A DNA stretch of 64,000 bases, from contig JAYKYS010000007.1 of assembly GCA_036924285.1 (NCBI GenBank), positions 7,998,001 through 8,062,000 of the forward strand, written 5' to 3'. Below are positions 32,166 to 43,819 of this stretch, piece after piece. The stretch comes from Asterella californica. Taxonomy: Eukaryota > Streptophyta > Marchantiopsida > Marchantiales > Aytoniaceae. The first letter of the stretch is position 1; every line of letters begins with the position of its first letter. The translations under genes and the position numbers were made by a program. Below the pieces are notes generated by a model. The model made no database searches. It was not told the DNA's origin and saw only the letters and a program-made list of their open reading frames with translations.

Positions 32166-34075
32166 AAAAGCGACCCAATGAATAGCAAACGGATGGGAAG
32201 ACCTCATCAAGCCTTACAAGGGAAAGAAGGAACCGAAGGGCCAAGCAACTACCAACCCGAAGGGAAGAACAGTAGTTCTAAAATCATCTTTTCTCATCTA
32301 TAATTTCAGAGACCAGAAAGTCAGTATCTCTACATACAACAGGTGCACCTGAAGAAGCATCGTCTACTGCGATTGCCCTCCTGTGGACGGCGCCTGCTAA
32401 AGCTCTCCGTAGAGCAATGAAAACTCTCTGCCTAAAAAACATAGTGCAGAAAGAAAGAGAATGATACCTCTTGACGCCTCTCATGGTAGGCTCTGGCACA
32501 ATCTCACAGAAAGACTTCTAACTCCAAAGCTGTCGATCAGTATATCTCCAAGGCTAAGAGGATGAAGCTATGTCCCACCTGCATACCCCTGTACTTGATC
32601 ACCTTCGCTGCTGCCGCCACGTTTACAGCCCATCCTGAGGGATGGGTGATCACATGTACCGCCACTGAGTCCCATGTCGGATCCGTGACAACCACATCAG
32701 CCACTGAGACCTGCTCCTCCCTCATCATGTACAGGGACAGTGCCGAAGCAACAGGCTGGACCAAGTTTAAGCGGAACCTCATCGTTGTAGAGAAGATAGT
32801 CGGTGCTAGTCGGAACGCACTAATGCAAGGTCGAGCTATGAGTCAAGAGGCTGTGCCCTTGTCCGAACAAGAGCGGAGTCGAGCTCTAGTATCTCGTGAG
32901 ATGGAAAAGATCCTCTAAGAGCGCATGGAGAACCTGCTGGAAGTGGTGTCCCGTCAGAGAAAACTGTAGTCCGCGAGATCCATCGATAGCTAAGATATCC
33001 AATCTAGGATCTGCCTCACGTGCCTCAAGAGTCAAACTATCTCTTGTCACACGGAGACATATATGTAGTGGGTAAGAACCATCCTCCATCTCTGTCACAT
33101 AGCTCTCCAGAATAGGTCTATCTCGCACAAGAAAATGACAACAGAGCCAAGGTGCTGAGAGAGCCCAACTACCCAAAAAGACTACAGGAGTAGTCTCCTC
33201 CATGAATAATAAGCCCACCCCACCACATGATATCGGCAAAGATGTCTACCTACGTACGAGAGATCCTACCACACAGTCAAAGGTCCCCGGTCCTATGATG
33301 TCATCAAACACTTTCATGATCCTCCTATCAAACTCTCTAAGGCGCGAGATGAAGATAGAGGTACTGTGCGGAGTAAGTAACTAGGACGCCGTGCAATGAA
33401 AGAGGAAAAGATATCAAAGGCAACATGTGGGTCCTCTAACATAAGGAGTTCCTTGATATGCAAAACGTCCTCCGCAAAGACAACATATAAAAATCAGGAG
33501 ACAAAGTCCTCTGTACCCACGGTACTCTAAGGATGCGTAAACCAACTGTAGGGGTAACAAATCCCTCCGGGAGCTGTAGGTCCGACGGTATATCTATGAG
33601 AGACCAAGCCTTGCACTTTGACACCTTCACCCTCAGTCCTACCAAGATCAATTGAGAGACAAGGTGATCAAAGACAACACCGACTTGGTCCATCGGACCT
33701 ACGATGTGCGTATCATCAACTAGAGATAGAAAAACACAACCTGGAGCAGCCAAGGCAGTGGTCAAGAGAGCTCTATAGTGAGCTAAGGCAAAGAGAGATC
33801 CACCAAAAGATCTCTTTGACGAGTACCTACAGCGGAGCTGATGACTGTAATCCACTCTATCGTAAGACCGTGCTGGTAATAAAGAGAAGAGGAAGAACCA
33901 TAGAACGATCACACGAAAGGAACGAGATCCGTCAGAGATCCCCTGCCATCCATGAGCTCCCTAAAGATGGAAGCGCGAGAAATGCTATTAAAAGTATTTT
34001 CCACGTCCACTTGTAAGACAACCCAATCGAGATGGATGTCCAAAAGATCCATAATACCGAAAGACATAGACTCAC
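32166..34075 (-). pseudogene. Non-LTR-type reverse-transcriptase element, copy 2
   Basis: Minus-strand frames in order make a degraded reverse-transcriptase polyprotein. 33912-33436 holds the catalytic core with SLVDDTHIVGP (the Asp-Asp motif) and GGSLFALAHYRALL just before it. 33239-32886 contains PISCGGVGL and FLGSWAL, typical of the region after the core. 32782-32537 has VVVTDPTWDSVAVHV and AAAAKVIKYRGMQVGH, and 32499-32284 the C-terminal end. At least three frame breaks separate them. The upstream part (33625-34075) matches copy 1 at 14575-15010. This type of ORF is frequent in seedless-plant genomes. I saw no terminal repeats or poly(A) tail, so I leave the clade open. Confidence 0.7.
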
Positions 34076-34089
34076 ATGTCTTTCTGTAG

Positions 34090-34745
34090 TTACCATGATT
34101 TGCTATGGACTATCGGTTTAGTCGGCAAGCATCTTTGGCTTTTTTTTCATCGTATTTTTTACTGTATGCCCAAGATCTAGATCTATCTTTGGTCATTCAT
34201 CATGATTCTGTTGAGGTGCTGAACCTTGATAACCCAGATATGTGGGCGAGAGCATGTTTTCAACGACCCGAGACATTTCGGAGAGTTATGCCTATGGTCT
34301 TTGAGAACCTAGCGGTTGCTCAGCATAGAGACATGTTGCGATATGCGACTATTGGAGGAGGAGGTTATTGATCATCGATTCACAGGTTTTATTTTGACAA
34401 TTATATCGATCTATAGTAGACTGCACCGACGACGCTAGACGTGATCATAGGACACACTATTTTACGAGTGCGTGAGGTGTTATCTTCTGGAGTACTCATG
34501 TTAGAAGGCCGTGATGATGTTGTTTGGAAGGACCATGTGCGTACTTGCGTGTCATGTCATCTTCCAAACATCGATGATATCGTTGACCCAAGCTTAGCAG
34601 TTGTACGTGCGGGCTTGAGGTGTATGTTGTGTGGGTCTGCTGATGGAGCAGCCCGTATGTTGGTGTGTGATGGTTGTTCGAGAGTTTGACACATGTCATG
34701 TTTGACTCCACCTCTCAGTGTCATTCCTCTTGGAAGGTGGGTTTA
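34090..34745 (+). pseudogene. 3' end of a gypsy-like pol with a C-terminal PHD finger
   Basis: One plus frame from about 34105 to 34745, interrupted by stops near 34370, 34423-34427 and 34688, reads through an integrase C-terminal region. It has a run with QHRDMLRYATIGGGGY, then GHTILRVREVLSSGVLML and VWKDHVRTC, then a Cys-rich module: CxxC at about 34620 (CMLCGSADGAARMLVCDGCS) and, after the stop that replaces an expected Trp, HMSCLTPPLSVIPLGRW. The Cys/His spacing is that of a PHD finger. Chromodomains are the better known reader domain at this position. The rest of the element is not in the window. Confidence 0.65.
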
Positions 34746-34759
34746 TCTTTGATATATAT

Positions 34760-37000
34760 AGTAAAGATAACCGATTAGATCTTTGTGTTGTATGGATTAC
34801 AGACAGACGACTAACAATGAGGTGATGTAGCACCCCAGCTCACGTACCGCTTTAATGGACGTTAGAACAAATTTGCCTGAAATGGACAAGCGCTTCCTGA
34901 TTCTTGCACCCACAAAGATGTATATCATGTAGTTGGGATATGAGATTATCTAGAGTTAGAGAGACCTAACCGTCAGTTAAAGAGACAATTGTGATACACT
35001 TGTGTAAGTGTATGACATCGTTCATATGTTATGTATATTTGTGGTGTACTTTTGACAACGATGTATGTTGTGTAGCGATGTGTATGCGCACGACAACCGT
35101 ATCGAGTAGTTACTTTTCTTGGATGAAACAGGTCGCACAATGTCTGTCTGTTTAATATCGTAGTTCGCACCATGCCTGCAGGATAGCAACTTGGCTATGA
35201 GATTTAATGGATACTTTGTAGATGGAAGTACTATGATAGTCTCTCTTAGTTTTACATAGTTTTTTATTCGCGCAACGTCAATGGATCTTTTCTAACCAGA
35301 AATTTATAAATACGTCGCATTGACGTTTTGCACAACGAAATAGTTTATAAATACGATAATTATTCAAGACAGTAGATTTCTCTACTGCAAAAGTACACAT
35401 GCGAAAAGAGTGAAATCTATTAATAAAACATCTGCGATATTTTCTTGCAGTATCTTTGGAGGTGCTCGTAAAAAACACCCATCAAGGTCTGGACGAAGTC
35501 TGTAACTCCCTCCCGCTGGTAAAGAATCTTAGACAAAGATTTTAACTTTGACACCCCTATTAAACTAAAGCCTACTTCCATGCAGATTTAACAAACTAAT
35601 CAAAATTTTATAATCAGATTAGCTACACCCTCCTTCAATGTTCAGTTTAATTCGGTTCAAAACCAAACCACTCAAAGATCAGATCGAACCAAACTAGAAC
35701 CGATTTGTCAGTCTGAATCGGAATCGAATCGTTTGGACCCCTTGGAACTGAACCTTCAAAGTTATAACCGAACCTTAGAACTGACCATTTTAGAACCAAC
35801 ACCAAACCCAAACCAGAAAACACTGTTCGATTCTAATCAGTATCGAATCGGGGCCGACCCTTATCTGTAGCATTCTCGTGCTCCTTCTGGGACTCCAGAA
35901 TCCAGTAGTTGTGTGTGCCCTAGTCTCCCTCTCCTCTACAGCTCCCTTACGAAACAGCCCAGAAACGCCTTCCCCTGCTCCACGAACGTAGCCATCTGTC
36001 CGGAAACTCTCCATTTCTACAATGCGTCTTAGCCCCCCAGGGCATGCATTATCCGGCGCGTTTCCTCTAGCATGTCTTCCGTCTGTCAAATATACGGTGG
36101 CGGGGTACCTGGTGGGCGTTAGATTATAGTACAGGTGCATTTCTATGCTCGTACTATAGAAGACGACTCGCCTCCATAACGTCACAATAAATTTACCTTT
36201 CCTTCCACGTGCTGTAATTACTATGCCCGTTACTGGTTCTGCCGAACCCCAACGTACAATAATCCCCGCCTCCGCCCGAGTGAGAGAGAGAGAGTCTTCT
36301 TAGTACTTACCCTTCTTAGCCACCCCCTTCAGTTTTATGGAAGTTGCTTGTTTATTTATGTACCCCCTCCCTCCGAAAGCTCTCTGCTTTGTGTGAGCCA
36401 AGAAAGAAGAATTTACTCCCGAGTTTACTCAGCAGTTTTCCGCAGTTTCAACGACAGCAACGTTCTACGTAGACTAGACTGGAAGAGAAGCACTTCACTT
36501 GACTCTACTCTATGCTTCGTTCATCCCTTAGATCAGAAAAGATGACTAGAAACAATCATGTTCCTAGCATGGTCTTTGTCAATTGTTTATGGTCCGATTT
36601 ACTCTTAACGGTCTGCTCATGGGGATGAAAGAAGATGATTGTAAAGGTAAGCTCAAAGTGCATGCAATTGGCTCATTTATTGTTTCCGAGACGCTTGACA
36701 GTTGCGGGGGTGCCATGCTCGATCGTACCCGTTCAGAGATCATGTTCACAACTTATCACAAGGACGCTTAGTACCACGTAGTCCAGGACAGTCGACCACT
36801 TTCGCGACTTTTTGACCGCAATTGAAGCTATGTACACAGGTAGCACATACGGAAATCCAGAAGAATTTTTATGATATTCCTGCGTACGAATTCTAACTTA
36901 TGAACCTACAATCTAGGCTTTATTGATGACATGAGTATATTGGACCATTGACATATGAATACATCGATTGTTCCATCTTTCGGTTGAGAGTCGAGACTAT
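34760..37000. other. Unassigned stretch with low-complexity repeats
   Basis: No gene recognised. About 35640-35860 is a degenerate run of GAACC/TTAGAACC-like repeats (accgaacc, aaccaaacc). A GA run lies at about 36281-36294. The motif gtaactccctcccgctgg.aaagaat (35500-35530) recurs near 39275-39295 with a following aactttgac, which may mark ends of a shared repeat. Confidence 0.3.
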
Positions 37001-37004
37001 AGTG

Positions 37005-37035
37005 AAACCTCGTTATAATCACACACTCGGGTGTC
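37005..37035. repeat. Possible solitary pogo/Tigger-like terminal sequence
   Basis: The string tagtgaaacctcgttataat resembles the terminal inverted repeat of pogo/Tigger-type elements, with TA next to it. I could not find the matching inverted end in the following 3 kb. Confidence 0.3.
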
Positions 37036-37519
37036 CGCTTTTTGTGTCATCATCAAAGTTTGTGCTCAGATAAATATAATCACGAATACAAATCTAAAGC
37101 AAACAATAATAACTGTAGAATATAGCCACGTTTCTCAAAAGATATCTTCTAAAAGGTGATTGTATGTTGTAAGGATTATAGTCCGATCAAATTACAGAAG
37201 TTTTCAGATATTATTCTCATATTTTGAGGAATTTTATGAGAATGGAAAACAAAAAACTTGCAACTAAGAGCACATGAAGTCATTGAGCACCATTTTTCAT
37301 CAACATATATATAAGTGCAATATTATTCGATTGAGGTATTTCATTTGGAGGGTCTGAAATTCATATGAGAAAGCTCAGAAACAAGACGGTTACAGGAGCG
37401 TTAAAAAGATCTACAGTCACATAGAGTACGACGCACATCTATGCAGAACCGTCCTGAAGAAATCCGGTTTTTGGTAATCTGTACATGATTTCAAGTAGTT
37501 ATATATGTTACAGATTATT

Positions 37520-37660
37520 ATAATCACATCTTTTCATAAGTTCTTGGGATAATTATTTGATCACATCCTTCAAAGCATATTTTTACTTGATCACACCTTC
37601 TACTTACAGATTTCACTTGGTCACATTCTCTTTTCAGTTCTCGATCGCACATCTGACGTG
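37520..37660. repeat. Cluster of TGATCACA-type direct repeats
   Basis: Five to six related motifs (aatcacatcttt, tgatcacatcctt, tgatcacaccttc, tggtcacattctc, cgatcgcacatct) are spaced at about 27-34 bases. The same core and spacing occur in the ends of the two family A MITEs. This may be one end of a related element; no opposite end is seen. Confidence 0.55.
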
Positions 37661-37867
37661 GAGTCCTTGCTGAAGGAGACCCAACATAGTGACAATTGAA
37701 CCTTTGACATGGACAAGCAGTCAATCCAGCATGGCAGTTCATGAAGCTTCTGTGCAGGAAGGTATGTGGATTTTTCCGTTCTCACAGCGAGCCAAAGCAC
37801 ATCTTGTTGTGATCGATAATCAACATTCTGCATTCTGCACGAGCACAATTTTCATCCATAATCGCTG

Positions 37868-38053
37868 TTGAATGTATTTCAGCAATGGAGACTGGACATG
37901 GAGATAATTGGTAAGGACAGTTCATTCGATAGTCCGTATATCCAAAAAGACTCGAAGAGCGTAGATACTAAAATTAGTATAGAAGACTTTGAGACCGGCG
38001 TGTTGAATACGGATAAAACAATTAAAGAAATGTTAGCTGACTATCAGGGATGA
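37868..38053 (+). CDS. Unknown 61-codon frame (doubtful)
   Basis: An acidic, Ser/Asp/Lys-rich short frame (ME, DSSFDSPY, SIEDFETGVLNTDKTIKEML) lying between a possible pogo-type terminus and the 38.4-kb short repeats. The composition would suit the tail of a transposase of that class, but I see no diagnostic motif, so this is speculation. Confidence 0.15.
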   Translation: MNVFQQWRLDMEIIGKDSSFDSPYIQKDSKSVDTKISIEDFETGVLNTDKTIKEMLADYQG

Positions 38054-38339
38054 TTGCACATATGACTTGTATACTTGTTATCCGGTACATAGTACTTAGA
38101 CAATTAACAGTTTGAGCCTAACATCTTGTAGTGGACGAATTATTGTTGTTGACTGTTTTTTTAGAGACGTCTCAGCCTTGAGGATCTTCGATGATCAATC
38201 ACAAGTGTATAAGGGAATTTCTATTTCAAATGTATAAAGGAGAATTGCAGTTTTGTGGGACATTTGTTGCACTTATTTCGTATCCAAATGTCTTAGAATT
38301 CACAATGGTAAAATGAAGTGAGAAAGGTTATTTGATACG

Positions 38340-38630
38340 AAGCGGAGAACGCCAACACTATGTTCTGCGCTTTGTCATTAAGTGAAGAAAAAGTAATTAT
38401 TCACACAAATAGCGTTCCATCTCAAAGAAACACAAAACACTGCAAAAATAGCATTCCACTTCAAAAAAACACAGAACACTACGGAAAGCGTTCCGCTGTG
38501 CTACGTACAGCACGGAACACGCAAACAGCGTTCAGCAGAACATTATAACAACGTAACGGGATGTTTCATTCTGTGTTTTTTGTACAATAGTGCGGAACTT
38601 GTGGTTAGTGTTCCGCTTTGTGTTTTTTTT
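38340..38630. repeat. Short repeats around GCGTTCC / AACACA(A/G)AACAC
   Basis: Three direct units of about 38 bases start at about 38409, 38448 and 38486 (agcgttccatctcaaagaaa and variants). Related motifs lie inverted at 38590-38625 (gtgttccgctttgtgttttt). An imperfect palindrome centred on tacgta lies at about 38488-38520 (gttccgctgtgc / gcacggaac). Confidence 0.6.
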
Positions 38631-38639
38631 TAAGTACAT

Positions 38640-41066
38640 ATTTGAACTTAACGAATGTGGTAAAGTTTTTATGCGGTCTGATAAACTTTTTGTGCAATTG
38701 TGAGTTGGAACAAAAAACCTGAATTTCGAATAATGTTAGTTCTCTGTAGCTTAAATAGTATTTGTGGTCTTTGTTAAGAACTCAGTTTGAATTAGAGTTT
38801 ATTGTTAATACAAACCTGCTTTACGAACTTACTACTAGATCTGAAAAGGAACATGCTCTATTCGTAACTGTAAGGATTGACTACATAGACATCTCAAACC
38901 AAGTTATCCTCTTCGGTAAAACCACATCAGATCTGGATTACGGGGCTGGACATAACTCCGGTAGTGAAGTTTACGATTTTGGGTTCGAGATATTTTACGC
39001 ACATGCTCCTGTAACTATTCTTCCACATTAAGGGGAGTCAAAGTTAAACACAAAGATTCCTAGACTGTAATAACAGTTTGTCCAACTTTGTTTACTAGCG
39101 CGGTTCATATAAAAATAAACTTTTGAATCACCGTACTCGTATCATGATTCATTAACTGTTATCTTTGATGATTTAGAATATATAAACTTCTCATTCAGTT
39201 TCTCGTTGCTACAAATCACATTCCAAACAGGTGAAAAATGAATAAAGAAACTCCATGAATTTCCCACCAAAATCGTAACTCCATCCCGCTGAGAAGAATA
39301 TACAAGAAAGGTTCCAACTTTGACTCCTCGTATTGCTCCAAAACAAAAACGGACGTTTTATGTTGGTGGGACCTTTACTCCCGGCACTGCAAAAGTCCAG
39401 TCCGTATAATACAATAAGAAGCAGGTGCGCAAGGGCACTAACTCCAAAGTTCAACCTGATTACGAGACGAGTTCCTGTAGCCGGCGGGCGCAATCATGCG
39501 TTGATTGAATCCGCTTTGTCGTTAGTTGGTTTTACGGCTGCGGGTATTGACGTGCGTGCAAGTACACGTGGCCTTGAAGTGCACGCCTGCACTGTCCTAC
39601 ATGAGGCCGATGTGACAAAATGCCGGTTACCATTCGTCGCGCACAGTTTTGTCCATCGTCCCTGCCGGGCCGATTTTACAGTTTACCCCGCAGGTAGTTT
39701 TTCTACCCCGTCGAGCTACCCTAGCCGTGCTGGCAAGAAACAGCGCTACAAGCCATGTGAGTGCGGTAAGAATGAAGGCAGGAGCTGCTGCTGCTCTGCT
39801 TTTCGTCTCCTCTGCTGCTCGCTGTCTGTCTTGTGTCCGGGGCTCCTATTCTTGTCTTGTTTCACCTTCGCCTTCTGTCTTCAACTTCGTCTTCTCCGCC
39901 TTCTCTATCTGTTCTATCAACTGTCAAATCGTCATCTCTCTCTCCTCTGATTTCACCCCGGCTCTCGGAGAGGGAGGAGCGGAGAGGAGAGGTGACGAGA
40001 GGTGACTGGTGTTCACTCAACACAATCAATCAGTCACTCCATCAATCACTCTCACTACTGCTACTACTACTAACTGCAATTCCAGCGGAGAGAAAGAAAG
40101 AAGGTTTGGTGGCTGGTGGCGCTGTGCTTTGTCGGAGTGTTCAGCTCCACGTAACAGTCTAGGATGGTTCTGGTGATCGTGGTTTCGGAAATTATTTGTA
40201 CCCTCTCCTGCTAGCGTTCCTGTTCTACTACATCAAAAATTCCTTTCTTCGATTATGAGACGCGTCAGCTTTATTCGACCATAACTCATGTTGTGTCCCA
40301 AGGTTTCTTATGTTCTGGTTCTGGTTCTCGTGTTCGCTACTGTCCCCACTCTTCCGCTCTCACTATCATCCCTCCTTTCTATTCCTGTAAGGCAGTAGTT
40401 CCAGATCTCATCTTCTCTCCAACACCTTGCACCTACTACTACTACCGCTACTATCTGTGAAAACATCAACTCCTCCCTCGTTCGTCCTTAATTCATTTCA
40501 TTTGTATATCCCAACTGTTGTTCTCCATTCTTGTATTTGAATCGGGACTCCATTTCGAAACTCCATTTTCTCCAGTTCTGAGCACGCTGTAGCTAGTTTA
40601 CCCCGGAATTCAGGCACAGATACCAGCGTCACAATGCACATACTTTTGAGCTTAAGCCTTACTTTTAGAAAATTCTCGATATATCGGTCAGACTTGACTT
40701 GCCTCTTTACTCTATGGTGAGAATAGACATTGTAGTGTGCGTGCGTGTGGGGTGACAATATGGTCAGGATCCGATAGAAAGAAGTGGGGTGGAAGGCTTG
40801 TTTGCACTAGAACCTTAACGGGAAGATTCCGTGATAAGAATTTTCTGAAAATCTCAAGTTGCCAAGTGGACCCGGGGCCTGTGTGGACGTCATGGATGTC
40901 AGTGATGTAAATCAGTCAGGAGCGCTAGTTAAAGTGGTATTAGAGGAGCAGAAACCTGTCGCAATTGCTCCGACTGAACCGACACGCCGGACCAACAGCG
41001 AGGCGATGAGCGACGCGTCGGGATAGGCCCGATAGGGGATCGACTGCCAAAGATAGGATCAGCAAA
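38640..41066. other. Region upstream of the AP2 pseudogene
   Basis: No coding exon is recognisable. The left part is AT-rich. About 39500-40480 is C/T- and G-rich with runs such as tctctctcctctgatttc and a purine run (ggagagggaggagcggagaggag, split at 39966-39990), typical of plant leaders. A long plus frame (205 codons from 39333) has no recognisable domain and strongly biased low-complexity Ser/Leu/Cys content, so I do not call it a gene. It may be the promoter and leader of the decayed AP2 gene. Confidence 0.3.
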
Positions 41067-43819
41067 ATGCCTCCTTGCGCGGCAGGGAAGCGAAGCTCCA
41101 ATTATCGAGGAGTCACTCATTCAGTTAATCTTGACTTGGGACACGAGAATTTCAGTCTTGAGCGAACCAGTACAGTGTCAGAGAGAAAGCTTATGGTTCT
41201 CATGGTATATGGAATTTGGTTGGCTTGCGTGCAGGCATCTCGGTGGACTGGGTGCTACGAAGCCCATCTCTGGGATAAAAGCACTTGGAAACTCAGAACA
41301 ATAAAGGAAAGCAAGGTCTGCATCCCAGTTCCTTTTTCTCTTCCTCACCCAGCAGCAGCAGCAGAAGTTCCTATGCCAAATTCTCCCTCTCTCTTCTCAT
41401 AGATATTTGGCTCCTCAACGTTAACTCAAAAGCCACCGATTCTTGCCGAGAAAAAGATTGCTTCCGTCTGGAGCATTAGTACTTGGGAAGCTGGGATGGA
41501 GCCATATAATGTTCTGATGGCCTGCTTGCCTCCATCGACCGTGTCTCAACCTACTAGTTTATCTCGATAAGAAGTACTTCCTTCAGTGTACACTCGGACG
41601 GATACCCAGAGAAGAGGTTTTGGTTGGTTCGTGTCATGACTTACGTCCATGATGTCGCTTAACAAGCTCAGTTGGCAAAAGCACCACCTTCTCCTTCGTT
41701 ACGCTTGCTTACCAGTTTATCCAACTGGATCGATATCGATACTTCATGATCAGGGGCGTGTGACGAAGAGGAGGCGGGAGAGCACGGGCATATGACCCCG
41801 CTGCTCTCAAGTATTGGGGCCCGGGCACGCTCATCAGTTTTCCGGTGAGCACACTTCTTCTGCCTCGATCGAGCGAGAGATATCTTGTCCTGTCCTTGAC
41901 TGTGACATTCGAGGACAGTACGTTCTGATGATGGAATCCATCAATCGAGCTGCCTCCTTTCACCTCATCAGAGCTGGTTGGTCTAGTTTTACTCGTTTGC
42001 AACGGGCATTCCATTTTGAGCTCATCGATCATGAGCTGCTGGTCGTGAACTCAACTGCAGGTGAGCGATTACGCGAGGGACATCGTGGAGATGCAGAACA
42101 TTACGCGAGAAGAGTACCTCGCCTCTCTCAGAAGGTGATTAGAATTTTCTCCCGTTGGAGCATCTCACCTTGTCATGTATGTTGAATCTTCGTCAGCTGA
42201 GTTGCATCAGGTTCCGTACCTATGTGTCGAGTCTCTCTCCCCTTCCGTAGAAGTGAAAACGTGCAGGCCGTTGGAGTTATTATTGTGTGCTGGGTTAAAT
42301 CTTTGCAATCCACTGTACTGATCGCACGTTGAAACTTTTGCACGCCGCAACTTTCGCTGGTAATAAACTCTCGTGGTGTTTTCACGCATCAAACAGAAGA
42401 AAACAAAAAAGAACGGCACTGAAATGTTTTAAAGAAGGGAGGTCAGGCTGAGGCTCTGATTCGTGGACCACGAACTTTCCTGATTGGCGTCGACGCTTGG
42501 TTCGCACACACTGTCTCTAGCCATGTAACTAAAGAAAATTGAAATAATAGAAAAAAAGCTAGCCAGTAGCTATATATGCTTTTATCACGGAACGGTACGG
42601 TATCCCAAGAGTATCGACACAGCCCGTCGTTGAAGCCCCCCATGTATGGGTGCTGCGCAAGAACTGCGAGTCATGCAGAGCCCGCATTGAATCGTTGGGT
42701 TGTGTCCGTTTTCTTGTTTCTTGCGGGAAGAGCAGCGGCTGCTCCAGAGGTAATCCAAGTATCGGGGAGTTGCCAGGGAGGTCAATCCTACCTACGTAGT
42801 ACCAGTCAAAGAGTCGGAGGAGCTCCGTAACGTCCGGCAGTCGAAGTAGCTTGTTCATCTCATTCATTCTCCCACTGACGGACGTTTAAAATCTGATCCG
42901 TATACTCCGTGATGCGATGCGATGGATCGCATCCATCCGCCTGCTGACATTCCTTCCCCACCTGAGCATCCGCTTTTATGCTTGTCCCCATATGCAGGCA
43001 CCATCACAACGGTCGTTTGGAGGCGCGTATTGGACTGAGTATTTGGCAACAAGTACCTCTACTTGGGGACCTACAGTACGTATATATCTTTACTGTAGTC
43101 GTCAGTCCGATGAATAACCGTCATTCCGCTCACTGTAGAGGATGAACCACGGTCGGAAAGGAGAATGCCAGTGACTGTAGTGTAGATCTCCCTCGGGCAC
43201 AGCGCGATCGGCTCTCTCACTGCAGGCATAATAATCAGGCGGCACTGTCTGCTCTCCCTGCTGGCTGGGCCGAAAAGGTCGGAGGCGATTTTGGATGGAT
43301 GTGGTACACTGATGATGGTGACGAGCATGCTGATTCTGCTGCAGGGTTCCAGAATCACTGTGGGCGACTGTGCCGCGCAGGTACGCAGGAGGAAGCAGCA
43401 GCCGCTTACGGCATGGCAGCGACCGAGTATCGAGGCTTGAACGCTGTGACGAACTTCGACCTGAGCCGATACATTCGCTGGTTGCAACCGGGGCAAGGGA
43501 ACTCTGCGCTTCAGGAGTCGGGACCGACTTGAGTCCCGTTACTGGCGACGAGGCTCAGTTGTGGGGAGGCGTGGGCGACGAGCAGTGTGCCGTCATGGGA
43601 GGCGGAGTCGGAGAGGACACGCATCCTCCTGTCTTGCCGGCCAGTCGACCGAGCCTTACCAGATTCCGGCGCTGAGCCTGACGAATAACAACTCTCACCA
43701 CCATCACCATCACGACCATCAACTGCAGCAGCAGCCGCCGCAGCGATCGTCGTCTTCCCCCTCAGCCTTCTGCTGCAGTCATTCATGTTCAAGCAGATGC
43801 TCGAGCGGGTGGAATTTCT
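41067..43819 (+). pseudogene. WRINKLED/ADAP-type double-AP2 transcription factor, pseudogene
   Basis: Ordered exon remnants on +: 41067-41123 ([10 protein letters not shown]), 41235-41315 ([15 protein letters not shown]), 41754-41844 (RAYDPAALKYWGPGTLISFP), 42061-42134 (VEMQNITREEYLASLRR), 42998-43075 (HHHNGRLEARIG then GNKYLYLGTY), 43381-43530 ([28 protein letters not shown]), and 43764-43816 (SLLLQSFMFKQMLERVE). Together they follow the double AP2 layout of the WRI/ADAP clade, plant regulators of lipid and seed metabolism among others. It is broken: a frameshift in 41754-41844 (near 41775), another in 42998-43075 (after RIG), more in the C-terminal part, no exon for the first half of repeat 2 (SGFSRG...YRGV region), and no locatable 9-base VYL mini-exon with normal borders. 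It ends at the duplication breakpoint at about 43819. Confidence 0.8.

Noticed and set aside
35790..36185. A 131-codon minus-strand frame
   Set aside because: Its C-terminal-coding end lies in a low-complexity GAACC-like repeat and no motif is seen.
37520..37660. A CRISPR-like array
   Set aside because: The repeats are short, diverged and unevenly spaced, and the window is eukaryotic; they match MITE-end motifs.
39333..39950. A 205-codon plus-strand frame upstream of the AP2 pseudogene
   Set aside because: It has no recognisable domain, runs into Cys/Leu/Ser low complexity encoded by a CT-rich stretch, and lies where a plant leader would be; overlapping frames of similar quality exist.
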